From the NCBI GenBank assembly GCA_016125085.1, contig WGMM01000034.1, forward strand, positions 1 to 53,589: DNA of 53,589 bases. The letters are read 5' to 3'. Each line of letters begins with the position of its first letter. The stretch's first letter is position 1. The stretch comes from a bacterium (GTDB taxonomy: Bacteria; Planctomycetota; Planctomycetia; Isosphaerales; Isosphaeraceae). A program made the translations under genes and the position numbers. Shown piece after piece: positions 9,019-17,450 of this stretch. The notes beneath the pieces were generated by a model that had not been told where the DNA came from, searched no databases, and was given only the letters and a program-made list of their open reading frames with translations.

Positions 9019-12000
9019 TCAACCTTTCGTCAGCACGGAATCGAGATTCAGCAGAACGTTGGAAATGACCGTCATCGCGGCGGCCTCGGAAGGTCGTATC
9101 CCGGGGGCAAGGGGCCCCAGCGGTTTCTCGGCCAAGGCTTTCGCGGCCGGTTCATCGGAGGAGTAGCGGGCCAGTTCGTCCAGATACAACTTGCGGAACA
9201 CGGTGAGCCGCTCGGGCGTGATCTCGCGGGACGTCGCCAGCTTGTAGCCGTAAGCCAGGCGGGTGTCGAGATCCTTGCCCCCTTCGGCTATCATCCGCCG
9301 GGCCAGGGCCTGTGCGGCTTCGACGAAGACGGGGTCGTTGAGGGTGACATAAGCCTGAAGGGGCGTGTTCGACCCGATGCGCCGCACGGAACAGAACTCG
9401 CGGCTGGGGGCATCGAAGGCCATCATTGAAGGATAAGGTGTCGTGCGCCGCCAGAAGGTGTAAAGCCCCCGGCGGTATTTGTCCGGGCCCTCGCTGGTCG
9501 GCCAGGTGCGCTGGCCGTTGAAGGCCGCCTGCCAGATATTGGGCGGTTGGGGCGGATAGACCGAGGGGCCGCCGATCCTGGGCGAGAAAAGCCCGCTGAT
9601 CGCCAGGGCCTGGTCGCGAATCGTTTCGGCCTCGAGCCGGTTACGCGGATAGTGCGAGAGCAGTTCGTTTCGAGGATCGACGGTTTTCAGACGTTCCCGG
9701 TCGGCTGGCACAGAAGATTGCCGATAGGTCGATGTGTCGACGATCCGCGTGACGAGCCGCTTGAAATCCCAGCCATCGGCCATGAAACCGGCAGCCAGTT
9801 CGTCGAGCAGTTCGGGATGGCTGGGCGGTCGGCCCTGCGTGCCGAAATCTTCTTCGGTCTCCACGAGCCCTCGGCCGTAAATCATGGCCCATACACGATT
9901 CACGGCGACTCGGGCTGTGAGCGGGTTGTTCCTGTCCATGATCCAGCGGGCCAGAGTGAGCCGGTCGACCGGTCCATCGGCCAAGCCAGGGAACTTGTGG
10001 AAGCTCTGGGGCAGTCCAGGGGTGACGGCCGCGCCGAACTGCTTGTAGTTGCCCTTTTCCAGAACGTGTGTCTGGCGACGTTTGTCGGCAGGCAGTTCCT
10101 TCATGACCGGCGTGCGGACGATCTTCGCGCGTAACGCCTCGAGTTCGGCCTCAACCTTTTTGCGCTCGGCGGTTTTCGCTTTCATCTCCGGCGCGACGTT
10201 CCGCCAGTAGTATTCCTCAAGCTTCGCCTGATCCGCAGGCTCGCGGCAGCAGTCGCAGCCGACGGCCAGGTCGCGGATCGCCAGGGGCAAGGCCGTCGGT
10301 GGCTCAGGCTCGGTGCAGGCATAAACGCGATACCGGCCCAGGGTATGGCGGCCACCGTAGTTCTGATTCAGCTTCAGTGTCAATCGGCCAGCCACGAGCG
10401 GAGCCGAGGTGCGGAATACGGCGTCATGCGTACGGCCCGTGGCACCGCCGACGGCCCAGCCGTCGCTGGTGCCTTTTTTGTCAATCTTAAGGGCTCGGGC
10501 GACATCGAATTCGGGCTGATCGTGGCTCGAAGTGGCCGATGCGAAACTGACGGGTGCGGGGCCCCCGAAGGCGATTTCCCGGCTCGGTTTCGGTGCGTCG
10601 GCCAGGGGCGTCGCACTGAGGACTTTTCGGTCAGCGTCGAGTAACTTCACGACCGCTCCCGCCAGCCTAGATTCGACTCCGGCGTCCGTCCGGTTCCAGA
10701 CGACGACGCGGTCGACACGTCCACCGTTGGTTTTGAGATCGATTTCCCACCAGGGATCTTTGGAGATGGCCGTGTGGGTAACCGACTTGCTCTCGGCGAA
10801 GCGGCCATCGGTCGTACCGTCGATGGCCAGTCTGGCCGGCCCATCGAAATCGGTCGTCGACTGGCTGGCTTCGCCTTTCGGGGCCAGGTTTTCCTGGTCG
10901 CGGTAGACTTGAACTTCCGCCAGCGAGAGGATTTTTTCATTGCCCGGCAATTCGATGCGGACGAATCGGACTTTGTCCAGGCCTTTCACTCCGGTGTCGA
11001 CGGTCGCGGCGATCGAGCTGAGTACGAAATTACCGTGGGACGTCTGCCCAGGGCCTTTCATTTCGGTTTCGTCGGCCACGGCCTCAAGCCGCAAGGCCGT
11101 GACGCCTGCGGGAATATCGAACGCCAGAGTGTCGGTCGCCTTGTCAGCTTCGCCACTCGCGACGATCGTGCCGGTTTCGTCGACTTTCAGCGATCGGCCT
11201 TCCGTCGAAGCCAGATCTTTCGAACGCAATTCCGTCCAGTCGGTGTTCCGCCTCACCCGTTCCGTCCAGGCTTTCAGGGCGTCGTCGAACGCCTTGCCGC
11301 GCGGGATCGGAGTCGACGCCAGTGCGGCGATGCGGGCTTCCAGCTCTTTCGTTTTCGCGGCCTGGTCCGGCGTCGGCGTGGGTACGCGCGGTTCGTCGCT
11401 CGGATTGTCGTTGTCCTCGGTCTGATTGAAGATCGCGAAGAGCGAGTAGTATTCCTTCTGGCTGATCGGGTCGAACTTGTGCGTATGGCATTTGGCGCAG
11501 CCCACCGTCAGGCCCAGAAAGACCTGGCCAGTGGTGTCCACCCGGTCCTTGATCGCTTCGACGCGAAATTCTTCGTCGTCGGTGCCGCCTTCGTCGTTGG
11601 TCAGCGTGTTGCGGTGAAAGGCCGTCGCCAGAAGCTGGTCGGCCGTCGCATTCGGCAGCAGGTCGCCCGCGAGCTGCTCCGTGACGAAGCGGTCATAAGG
11701 CAGGTTCCGGTTGAAGGCGTCGATAACCCAGTCCCGATACCGCCACATGTATTCGCGCAGGGGGTCGGATCCATATCCCTTGCTGTCGGCATATCGGGCC
11801 AGGTCAAGCCAGACCCGGGCCATCCGTTCGCCGTAATGGGGCGAATCGAGCAGTCGCCGCACGGCGTTGCGATAGGCATCCGGCGAATCGTCGCGGGTGA
11901 ATGCGTCCACTTCGGCCGGCGAGGGGGGCAGGCCCGTGATGTCCAGGCTGAGGCGGCGAATCAGCGTCGCCCGGTCGGCGGGCTTCGCCGGCTTCAGGCC

Positions 12001-12501
12001 AGCGGAATCGAGCCGGGCAAGGATGTAGCGGTCGATCGGTGAGGCTGCCCAGGCGTCGTTGGATGTCCTGGGTGTTTCATGCTTTGCGATCGGCTGATAG
12101 GCCCAGTGCTCGGCGTAGTTCGCACCTTCGGTGATCCACTGCCGGAGCAGGGCGCGTTCCTCGGGTTTGAGGGGCGGGCCCGACTTGGGCGGCGGCATGA
12201 CTTCGTCGGCTTCGGTGCTTTCGACGCGGGCGATCAGCTCGCTTTCGGCCGGGTCGCCGGGCTTGATCACGTGAAACCCGTCACGGTCGCGCACGGCGTC
12301 GGCGCGCATGTCGAGCCGAAGCTCACCCTTGCGGGCTTCTTCGTCGATCCCGTGGCAGTTCAGGCAGCGGGAAGAAAGAATCGGCCGGATGTCGCGGTTG
12401 AAATCGACGCTGGCCGGCCGGGATTTTTCCTGGTCCTGGGCCTGAGCCGGTACGCAGAGCCACGCGGCGAACATGGACAGCAGGATCGATCCGAATTTCA
12501 T
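9019..12501 (-). CDS. exported cytochrome-like DUF1549/DUF1553 protein with discoidin-like domain
   Basis: The 1160-residue protein has a signal peptide (M-K-F-G-S-I-L-L to A-Q-A-Q). A planctomycete cytochrome C (PSCyt1) domain follows with C-L-N-C-H near residue 46 and a late M-P-P-P-K that could supply the distal haem ligand. A DUF1549 region covers about 150-370 and ends with a second motif, C-A-K-C-H-T-H-K-F-D-P. The middle (about 510-640) resembles a discoidin/F5-8 type C module: V-R-F-V-R-I-E-L, L-A-I-D-G-T-T-D-G and W-W-E-I-D-L. DUF1553 occupies about 830-1130. The family is known mainly from planctomycetes and has no settled function; a redox role coupled to an exported DUF1501 enzyme is inferred from the haem motifs. 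A short C-D-C-C segment near 750 could bind metal. The discoidin-like part suggests carbohydrate contact. Confidence 0.9.
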   Translation of the reverse strand: MKFGSILLSMFAAWLCVPAQAQDQEKSRPASVDFNRDIRPILSSRCLNCHGIDEEARKGELRLDMRADAVRDRDGFHVIKPGDPAESELIARVESTEADEVMPPPKSGPPLKPEERALLRQWITEGANYAEHWAYQPIAKHETPRTSNDAWAASPIDRYILARLDSAGLKPAKPADRATLIRRLSLDITGLPPSPAEVDAFTRDDSPDAYRNAVRRLLDSPHYGERMARVWLDLARYADSKGYGSDPLREYMWRYRDWVIDAFNRNLPYDRFVTEQLAGDLLPNATADQLLATAFHRNTLTNDEGGTDDEEFRVEAIKDRVDTTGQVFLGLTVGCAKCHTHKFDPISQKEYYSLFAIFNQTEDNDNPSDEPRVPTPTPDQAAKTKELEARIAALASTPIPRGKAFDDALKAWTERVRRNTDWTELRSKDLASTEGRSLKVDETGTIVASGEADKATDTLAFDIPAGVTALRLEAVADETEMKGPGQTSHGNFVLSSIAATVDTGVKGLDKVRFVRIELPGNEKILSLAEVQVYRDQENLAPKGEASQSTTDFDGPARLAIDGTTDGRFAESKSVTHTAISKDPWWEIDLKTNGGRVDRVVVWNRTDAGVESRLAGAVVKLLDADRKVLSATPLADAPKPSREIAFGGPAPVSFASATSSHDQPEFDVARALKIDKKGTSDGWAVGGATGRTHDAVFRTSAPLVAGRLTLKLNQNYGGRHTLGRYRVYACTEPEPPTALPLAIRDLAVGCDCCREPADQAKLEEYYWRNVAPEMKAKTAERKKVEAELEALRAKIVRTPVMKELPADKRRQTHVLEKGNYKQFGAAVTPGLPQSFHKFPGLADGPVDRLTLARWIMDRNNPLTARVAVNRVWAMIYGRGLVETEEDFGTQGRPPSHPELLDELAAGFMADGWDFKRLVTRIVDTSTYRQSSVPADRERLKTVDPRNELLSHYPRNRLEAETIRDQALAISGLFSPRIGGPSVYPPQPPNIWQAAFNGQRTWPTSEGPDKYRRGLYTFWRRTTPYPSMMAFDAPSREFCSVRRIGSNTPLQAYVTLNDPVFVEAAQALARRMIAEGGKDLDTRLAYGYKLATSREITPERLTVFRKLYLDELARYSSDEPAAKALAEKPLGPLAPGIRPSEAAAMTVISNVLLNLDSVLTKG

Positions 12502-12540
12502 GGCTCTGGGATCCTTCGTGGCGTTGGGCGGCGAATCGGG

Positions 12541-14043
12541 TCAGGCCAGGATTTCCTTGATGACTCGGGCCGGTTCGACGCCGGTCAACCGCTGATCCAG
12601 CCCCTGAAACGGGTAGATGAAGCGGCGGTGGTCGATGCCCATCTGCTGCAGAACCGTGGCATTGAGTTCGTTGAGGTGGACGGGGTCTTTCACGACGTTG
12701 TAGCTGAAATCGTCGGTTTCGCCGAACACCGTGCCGCCCTTCACCCCAGCGCCGGCCATCCACATGCAGAAGTTCTTCGGGTGGTGGTCCCGGCCGTAAT
12801 TTTCGTTCGAAAGAGCGCCCTGGGAATAGACGGTCCGGCCGAATTCGCCGCCGCAGACGATCAGGGTATCGTCGAGCAGGCCCCGTTTTTCGAGGTCTTT
12901 GATCAGAGCAGCGGTCGGCTGGTCGACGTCGCCGCACTGGAGCGAGATTTCCGACGGCAGGTTGTTGTGCTGATCCCAGCCCCGGTGCAGGATCTGAACG
13001 GCACGCACGTTCCGTTCGGCAAGCCGGCGAGCCAGCAGACAGCTGGCCGCGTAGGTGCCGGGCTTGGTCACGTCCGGTCCGTACATTTCGAGCGTTTCCT
13101 TGGACTCGTTCGAAAAGTCGGTCAGGTCCGGCACGCTCGCCTGCATCCGGAACGCCATTTCGTACTGGGCGATGCGCGTGAGTGTGTCCGGGTCGGCGTA
13201 ACGCTCGTAGTTCGCCTGATTGAACTTGTTGAGCGTGTCGAGCATGCGGCGGCGATCGTCGCGGGCCACCCCGTCCGGGTTCTGAATATAGAGCACCGGA
13301 TCGCCCTGGCCCCGCAGCGCGACGCCCGTGAACTTGCCGGGGAGGAAGCCCGAAGACCACATGCGGGTGAATAGCGCCTGGGCATTGGCCTTGGATGACC
13401 AGGATGGCGTGAGCACGACGAACGAGGGGAGATCCTCGTTTTCCGACCCGAGGCCGTATGCCAGCCAGGAACCGAGGCTCGCCTTGCCCGGGATTTCCGA
13501 GCCGGTCATGACGAACGTGCAGGCAGGGTCGTGATTGATGGCATTCGTGAACACGGTGCGCATCAGGGCGATCTTGTCGACCTGGCTGCCGATGTGAGGC
13601 AGCAACTCGCTCACCCACGTGCCGCTGTGGCCCATCTGCTTGAATTTGAACTTCGACGGGGCCACGGGGAACTTGGCCTGACCGGAGGTCATCGTCGTGA
13701 GTCGCTGGCCCATCCGCACCGATTCGGGCAGATCGATACCGAAGTGCTTGTGCAGATCCGGCTTGTAGTCCCAGGTGTCAAGCTGCGAAGGCGCGCCGTT
13801 CCAGTGCAGATAGATCAGCCGCTTCGCCTTTGCCGGAAAGTGAGGCATTTCCGGCAGTGCGGGGTGGACTCTGGATCCGTAATTGGGCTTGCCCGCATCG
13901 GCTGCGGATGCGGAACCCTGCTTGCCGAGCAAGCCCGCCAGGGCGATGGACCCGACGGAGAATCCGGACGATGCGAAGAATTGCCTGCGGGTCTGCCCGA
14001 CCAGGAATTCCCGCAGCGGGCTCTCGAAAGTATTGTCGCTCAT
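12541..14043 (-). CDS. DUF1501 family exported protein (copy B)
   Basis: At 500 residues it has a twin-arginine-type signal (T-R-R-Q-F-F-A-S-S-G near residue 19 and a Gly/Ala-rich hydrophobic stretch). The DUF1501 landmarks are C-G-G-E-F-G-R-T (near 396), G-R-D-H-H-P-K-N-F and the C-terminal L-N-A-T-V-L-Q-Q-M-G-I-D-H. The corresponding L-Q-A-T-V-L-H-L-L-G-L-N in copy A shows the two are paralogues, but they have diverged a good deal. It follows its DUF1549/DUF1553 partner by 59 nt and precedes copy A's partner by 39 nt. It should fold in the cytoplasm and be exported by Tat. Its substrate cannot be read from sequence. Confidence 0.9.
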   Translation of the reverse strand: MSDNTFESPLREFLVGQTRRQFFASSGFSVGSIALAGLLGKQGSASAADAGKPNYGSRVHPALPEMPHFPAKAKRLIYLHWNGAPSQLDTWDYKPDLHKHFGIDLPESVRMGQRLTTMTSGQAKFPVAPSKFKFKQMGHSGTWVSELLPHIGSQVDKIALMRTVFTNAINHDPACTFVMTGSEIPGKASLGSWLAYGLGSENEDLPSFVVLTPSWSSKANAQALFTRMWSSGFLPGKFTGVALRGQGDPVLYIQNPDGVARDDRRRMLDTLNKFNQANYERYADPDTLTRIAQYEMAFRMQASVPDLTDFSNESKETLEMYGPDVTKPGTYAASCLLARRLAERNVRAVQILHRGWDQHNNLPSEISLQCGDVDQPTAALIKDLEKRGLLDDTLIVCGGEFGRTVYSQGALSNENYGRDHHPKNFCMWMAGAGVKGGTVFGETDDFSYNVVKDPVHLNELNATVLQQMGIDHRRFIYPFQGLDQRLTGVEPARVIKEILA

Positions 14044-14102
14044 AATCGGTCGATTTCCTTGAATGTCTCAGTGGTTCGGTGTCTCGCGAACGGCCCGGCG
14101 GG

Positions 14103-17100
14103 TCAGTTCTTCATGACCGTTTCGTCGAGGTTCAGCATGAGGTTGCCCAGCAGCGAGTAGGTCGCCAGATCGACCGGATCGAGCGAGGGATCGGCCTTCG
14201 AATCGCCATTGGCGATGACTTTTTTCGCCGCTTCGGGGTCCCTGGCGTAGCGATCACGCTCCGTATCCAGAAGGTCCTTGAGCATCTTGACTTCCGCTTC
14301 GGACGGACGTCGCCCGGTGACCGTGCGGAAGCCCCAGGCAAGGCGTTCCTCGGGCGTATTTCCGCCTTCCTTCATCATCCGCTGGCCAAGGGCCCTGGCG
14401 GCTTCGAAGTGCTGGACATCGTTGAGCAGAACGAGCGCCTGCAGAGGCGTATTCGACCGTTCACGCGCCACGCAGAAGCTCTCGCGGCTGGGGGCGTCGA
14501 AGGTCGTCATCGCCGGGTGCGGGGCCGTTCGCTTCCAGAACATGTAAAGGCTGCGCCGGTAGAGCGAGTCGCCCGCATCCTGCTTGTATTCACGGGTGTT
14601 CGAGCCGACGAAGCCGACGGGCTCCCAGATGTTGATCGGCTGATAGGTCTTCACGCCCTTGCCGCCGAACGTCTTGTTCAACAAGCCCGAGACGGCCAGC
14701 GACTGATCTCGCAGCACTTCAGCGTCCAGGCGAACTCGCGGACCACGGGCCAGCAGACGGTTCTCCGGGTCGACGGACAGCTTGTTCGGGTCAGCCTTGG
14801 TGTCCTGCGTGTAAGCCGCCGAGGTGACGATCATCTTCACCAGCCGCTTGACGTTCCAGCCGTTCTCGCGGAAGTCGACGGCGAGCCAGTCCAGCAGGTC
14901 CTGATTCACCGGCGGGCTGCCCTGTGAGCCGAAATCGGCGGCCGTCTTCACCAGGCCTGTTCCGAAGAACTGAGCCCAGAACCGGTTGACCGTAACGCGT
15001 GCCGTGAGGGGATGCTCCGGAGCCACGAGCCACTGGGCCAGGTCCAGACGGGATGCCCGGGCATCGGGCGACTTGCGTTTGAGCGGTGGCAGGAACGAAG
15101 GCGTTTCCGGGTTCACCGGGTCGCGCGGCTTGTCGTACTGGCCGCGGAACAGGATGTGGGCCTGTCGGGGCTTGTCCAGATCACGGCTGACGAACGTCAG
15201 GGGCACCTGGCCTTCGATCGTCTGCTTTTCCTGCCGTGCCTTGGCCAGGGTGTCGCGGGTCGGCCCGAAGGCGGTCGAACCACCCTTCCAGACGTTCGTC
15301 AGGTAGTAGTCTTCGAGCTTGCGGGTTTCCGCGACAGTCCGCTCGGTCACTTTCTTCTGCAGGATCGGCTGGATGTCGCCGGGGAAGCTCGGGATCGTCT
15401 TCGGCGTCTGGCTGCGGGCCCATACGGCGAACGATTCGGCGGCGTCGCGGGCCGGGTTGATTTCGGAGTTCAGAACGAGCTTGTCCCAACCGACGGTGCC
15501 GCCGAACTGGGTGAAGGCGAAGCCAGTGACTTTCATGTCGGGCTTGATCTGGAACTTGCCCAGATCGAACGACAGGGTCGTCCATTCGCCCGGCTTCGGC
15601 AAGTCGCCGGCTTTGACACGTTCCGGCGTGCCGAGCGTGCCATAAGGAATGGCCTCGGCATCGCCCCAGACCGCCCGATGCGACCACTGGCCGTTGACGT
15701 TGAACTGCACCATGACGGCCTTGGGCGGGTTGGCCGGGTCGAGCTTCACGGCGACCGAAAACGTGCCCTGGGGCGAGAATTCGACCTGCTCCTTGAGTTC
15801 CGTGAAGATGTCCTGGGCAAGACCCTTGTCCGTGCGTTCGATGTAAGCCTTGCCGCTGGCCGGGCCTGCAGTGGCGAGCTTCAGCGGGGCGTTGCCGTCG
15901 TTGACGGCCGCCTTCGAGCCCGCTGGCACTTCGTCTTCGAAGAGGACTTTTTCGCTCTTCACGACCGGAGGCGGCGGGCTGAGTGTGGCCGGGTCGGCGT
16001 AAACGACGCTCAGGAGCTTCTCACGCAGTTGTTTGTCGGCGTCGGCGATCGTCTTGTCGAGGGCCGCGATTTTCTGCTTCTGTTCTTCGCTGGGCAGTTT
16101 CAGGATCGGCGGTGTGTCGATCCGGTTGCCGTCCATGGCCGGGTCGGCCAGGCTGTAGAAAAACGAATAGAGCGAGTAGAAATCCTTCTGGCTGATCGGG
16201 TCGAACTTGTGGTCATGGCAGACGGCACAGCCGGCCGTGAGGCCCATGAAGACAGCGGAAGTCGTCTCGGCCCGGTCCACGGCGTATCGTACGAGCAGTT
16301 CGGCGTCGATCGATCCGCCTTCGCTGGTCGTGACGTTGCAGCGGTTGAAGCCTGAGGCGATCTGCTGTTCCACGGTCGCGTCAGGCAACTGATCGCCGGC
16401 CAGTTGCCAGACGGCGAACTTGTCGAACGGCAGGTTTTCGTTGAAGGCCTTCACGACCCAGTCGCGATAGGGCCACATGGATCGTTCGTTATCCAGGTGC
16501 AGGCCGTGAGTATCAGCATAGCGGGCGGCGTCGAGCCAGCCCCGGGCCATGTTTTCGCCGTAGTGGGGCGAATTGATCAGCCTGTCCACCAGCTTGTCAT
16601 AGGCGTTCGGTGACTGGTCGGCCAGAAAGGCGTCGATCTCGGCTGGCGTGGGGGGAAGGCCGGTCAGGTCGAGCGTCAGCCGGCGGATCAGAGCCTCTTT
16701 CGTCGCCGGGCCGTTGGGTGTCAGGCCCTTTTTCTTGAGCTCGGCCAGAATGAAGCGGTCGATGGGCGTCTTCGCCCAGGCCGAATCGGTCTCGGGCACG
16801 GCGGCTTTCACCGGGGCTTCGAATGCCCAGTGGCCTTTATACGGGGCACCCTGCAGAATCCAGGCCTTGACCAGTTCCACCTGTTCGGGCTTGAGCTTCT
16901 TGTTCGACTCCGGGGGCGGCATCGTTTCGTCCTTTTCGGTCGAAAGGATGCGCTGGAGCAACTCGCTTTCGTCGAGCGACCCGGGCTTGACGACGCCTTC
17001 CTGCTTATCTTTCCCGAACACGCCCTCACGCGTGTCCAGCCTCAGGTCGGCCTTGCGGTGCTTCTGGTCCGGCCCGTGGCACGAATAGCAGTTGTCCGAC

Positions 17101-17249
17101 AGGATCGGGCGAATGTCACGGTCGAAGTCGACCGTTTTCTTCCCTTCGTCCGCTGCCGAAACGGATCGCCATCCGACCGGGCCGAAGCATACGAAAGCCG
17201 TTGTCAGGGCCACAAGGCCGTACGAATGAAGTCGAAAGTGCGGGATCAT
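14103..17249 (-). CDS. exported cytochrome-like DUF1549/DUF1553 protein
   Basis: The 1048-residue protein is the first gene of the four-gene operon, 65 nt or so from a predicted transcription start. A signal peptide ends near V-S-A-A-D. The PSCyt1 domain has C-Y-S-C-H-G near residue 54 and M-P-P-P-E about 55 residues later. DUF1549 (about 150-370) ends with C-A-V-C-H-D-H-K-F-D-P, a second CxxCH. Residues about 440-620 are beta-rich with G-E-W-T-T-L-S-F-D-L and may be a carbohydrate-binding-like sandwich. DUF1553 (about 760-1040) contains T-A-R-V-T-V-N-R-F-W-A-Q-F-F-G-T-G-L and D-A-P-S-R-E-S-F-C. It differs from its paralogue at 9019-12501 mainly in the middle module. Haem attachment is predicted only from the motifs. 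Confidence 0.9.
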   Translation of the reverse strand: MIPHFRLHSYGLVALTTAFVCFGPVGWRSVSAADEGKKTVDFDRDIRPILSDNCYSCHGPDQKHRKADLRLDTREGVFGKDKQEGVVKPGSLDESELLQRILSTEKDETMPPPESNKKLKPEQVELVKAWILQGAPYKGHWAFEAPVKAAVPETDSAWAKTPIDRFILAELKKKGLTPNGPATKEALIRRLTLDLTGLPPTPAEIDAFLADQSPNAYDKLVDRLINSPHYGENMARGWLDAARYADTHGLHLDNERSMWPYRDWVVKAFNENLPFDKFAVWQLAGDQLPDATVEQQIASGFNRCNVTTSEGGSIDAELLVRYAVDRAETTSAVFMGLTAGCAVCHDHKFDPISQKDFYSLYSFFYSLADPAMDGNRIDTPPILKLPSEEQKQKIAALDKTIADADKQLREKLLSVVYADPATLSPPPPVVKSEKVLFEDEVPAGSKAAVNDGNAPLKLATAGPASGKAYIERTDKGLAQDIFTELKEQVEFSPQGTFSVAVKLDPANPPKAVMVQFNVNGQWSHRAVWGDAEAIPYGTLGTPERVKAGDLPKPGEWTTLSFDLGKFQIKPDMKVTGFAFTQFGGTVGWDKLVLNSEINPARDAAESFAVWARSQTPKTIPSFPGDIQPILQKKVTERTVAETRKLEDYYLTNVWKGGSTAFGPTRDTLAKARQEKQTIEGQVPLTFVSRDLDKPRQAHILFRGQYDKPRDPVNPETPSFLPPLKRKSPDARASRLDLAQWLVAPEHPLTARVTVNRFWAQFFGTGLVKTAADFGSQGSPPVNQDLLDWLAVDFRENGWNVKRLVKMIVTSAAYTQDTKADPNKLSVDPENRLLARGPRVRLDAEVLRDQSLAVSGLLNKTFGGKGVKTYQPINIWEPVGFVGSNTREYKQDAGDSLYRRSLYMFWKRTAPHPAMTTFDAPSRESFCVARERSNTPLQALVLLNDVQHFEAARALGQRMMKEGGNTPEERLAWGFRTVTGRRPSEAEVKMLKDLLDTERDRYARDPEAAKKVIANGDSKADPSLDPVDLATYSLLGNLMLNLDETVMKN

Positions 17250-17320
17250 GGGTCAGAATTCCTGACGTTCGGTCGATCGGGCGTGGGGACGGAATGCCGA
17301 TCGCAGGTAGGTTTACGAAT

Positions 17321-17349
17321 ATTATACGATCCGGATTACGGAGTGGGAA
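17321..17349 (-). promoter_or_regulatory. predicted promoter of the DUF1549/DUF1501 operon
   Basis: On the minus strand TTCCCA (17349-17344), a 17-nt spacer and a perfect TATAAT (17326-17321) precede the first gene, giving a 5' UTR of roughly 65 nt. The -35 matches consensus at four of six positions. Confidence 0.6.
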
Positions 17350-17375
17350 GCGGGTCGAATCGGCCGCCTTAAATA

Positions 17376-17410
17376 CCAAAAACCGGAGGGATCCTTGCGA
17401 ATCCCCCCGG
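17376..17410 (-). terminator. intrinsic terminator of the YTV-repeat gene
   Basis: On the minus strand CCGGGGGGAT (17410-17401) pairs with ATCCCTCCGG (17392-17383), ten pairs with one G-U, and TTTTT (17382-17378) follows. It separates the YTV gene from the operon promoter just downstream. Confidence 0.8.
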
Positions 17411-17450
17411 CATGTCAGGGGCGGTGTCGTGTGTCAGACCGCAGCCAGGC

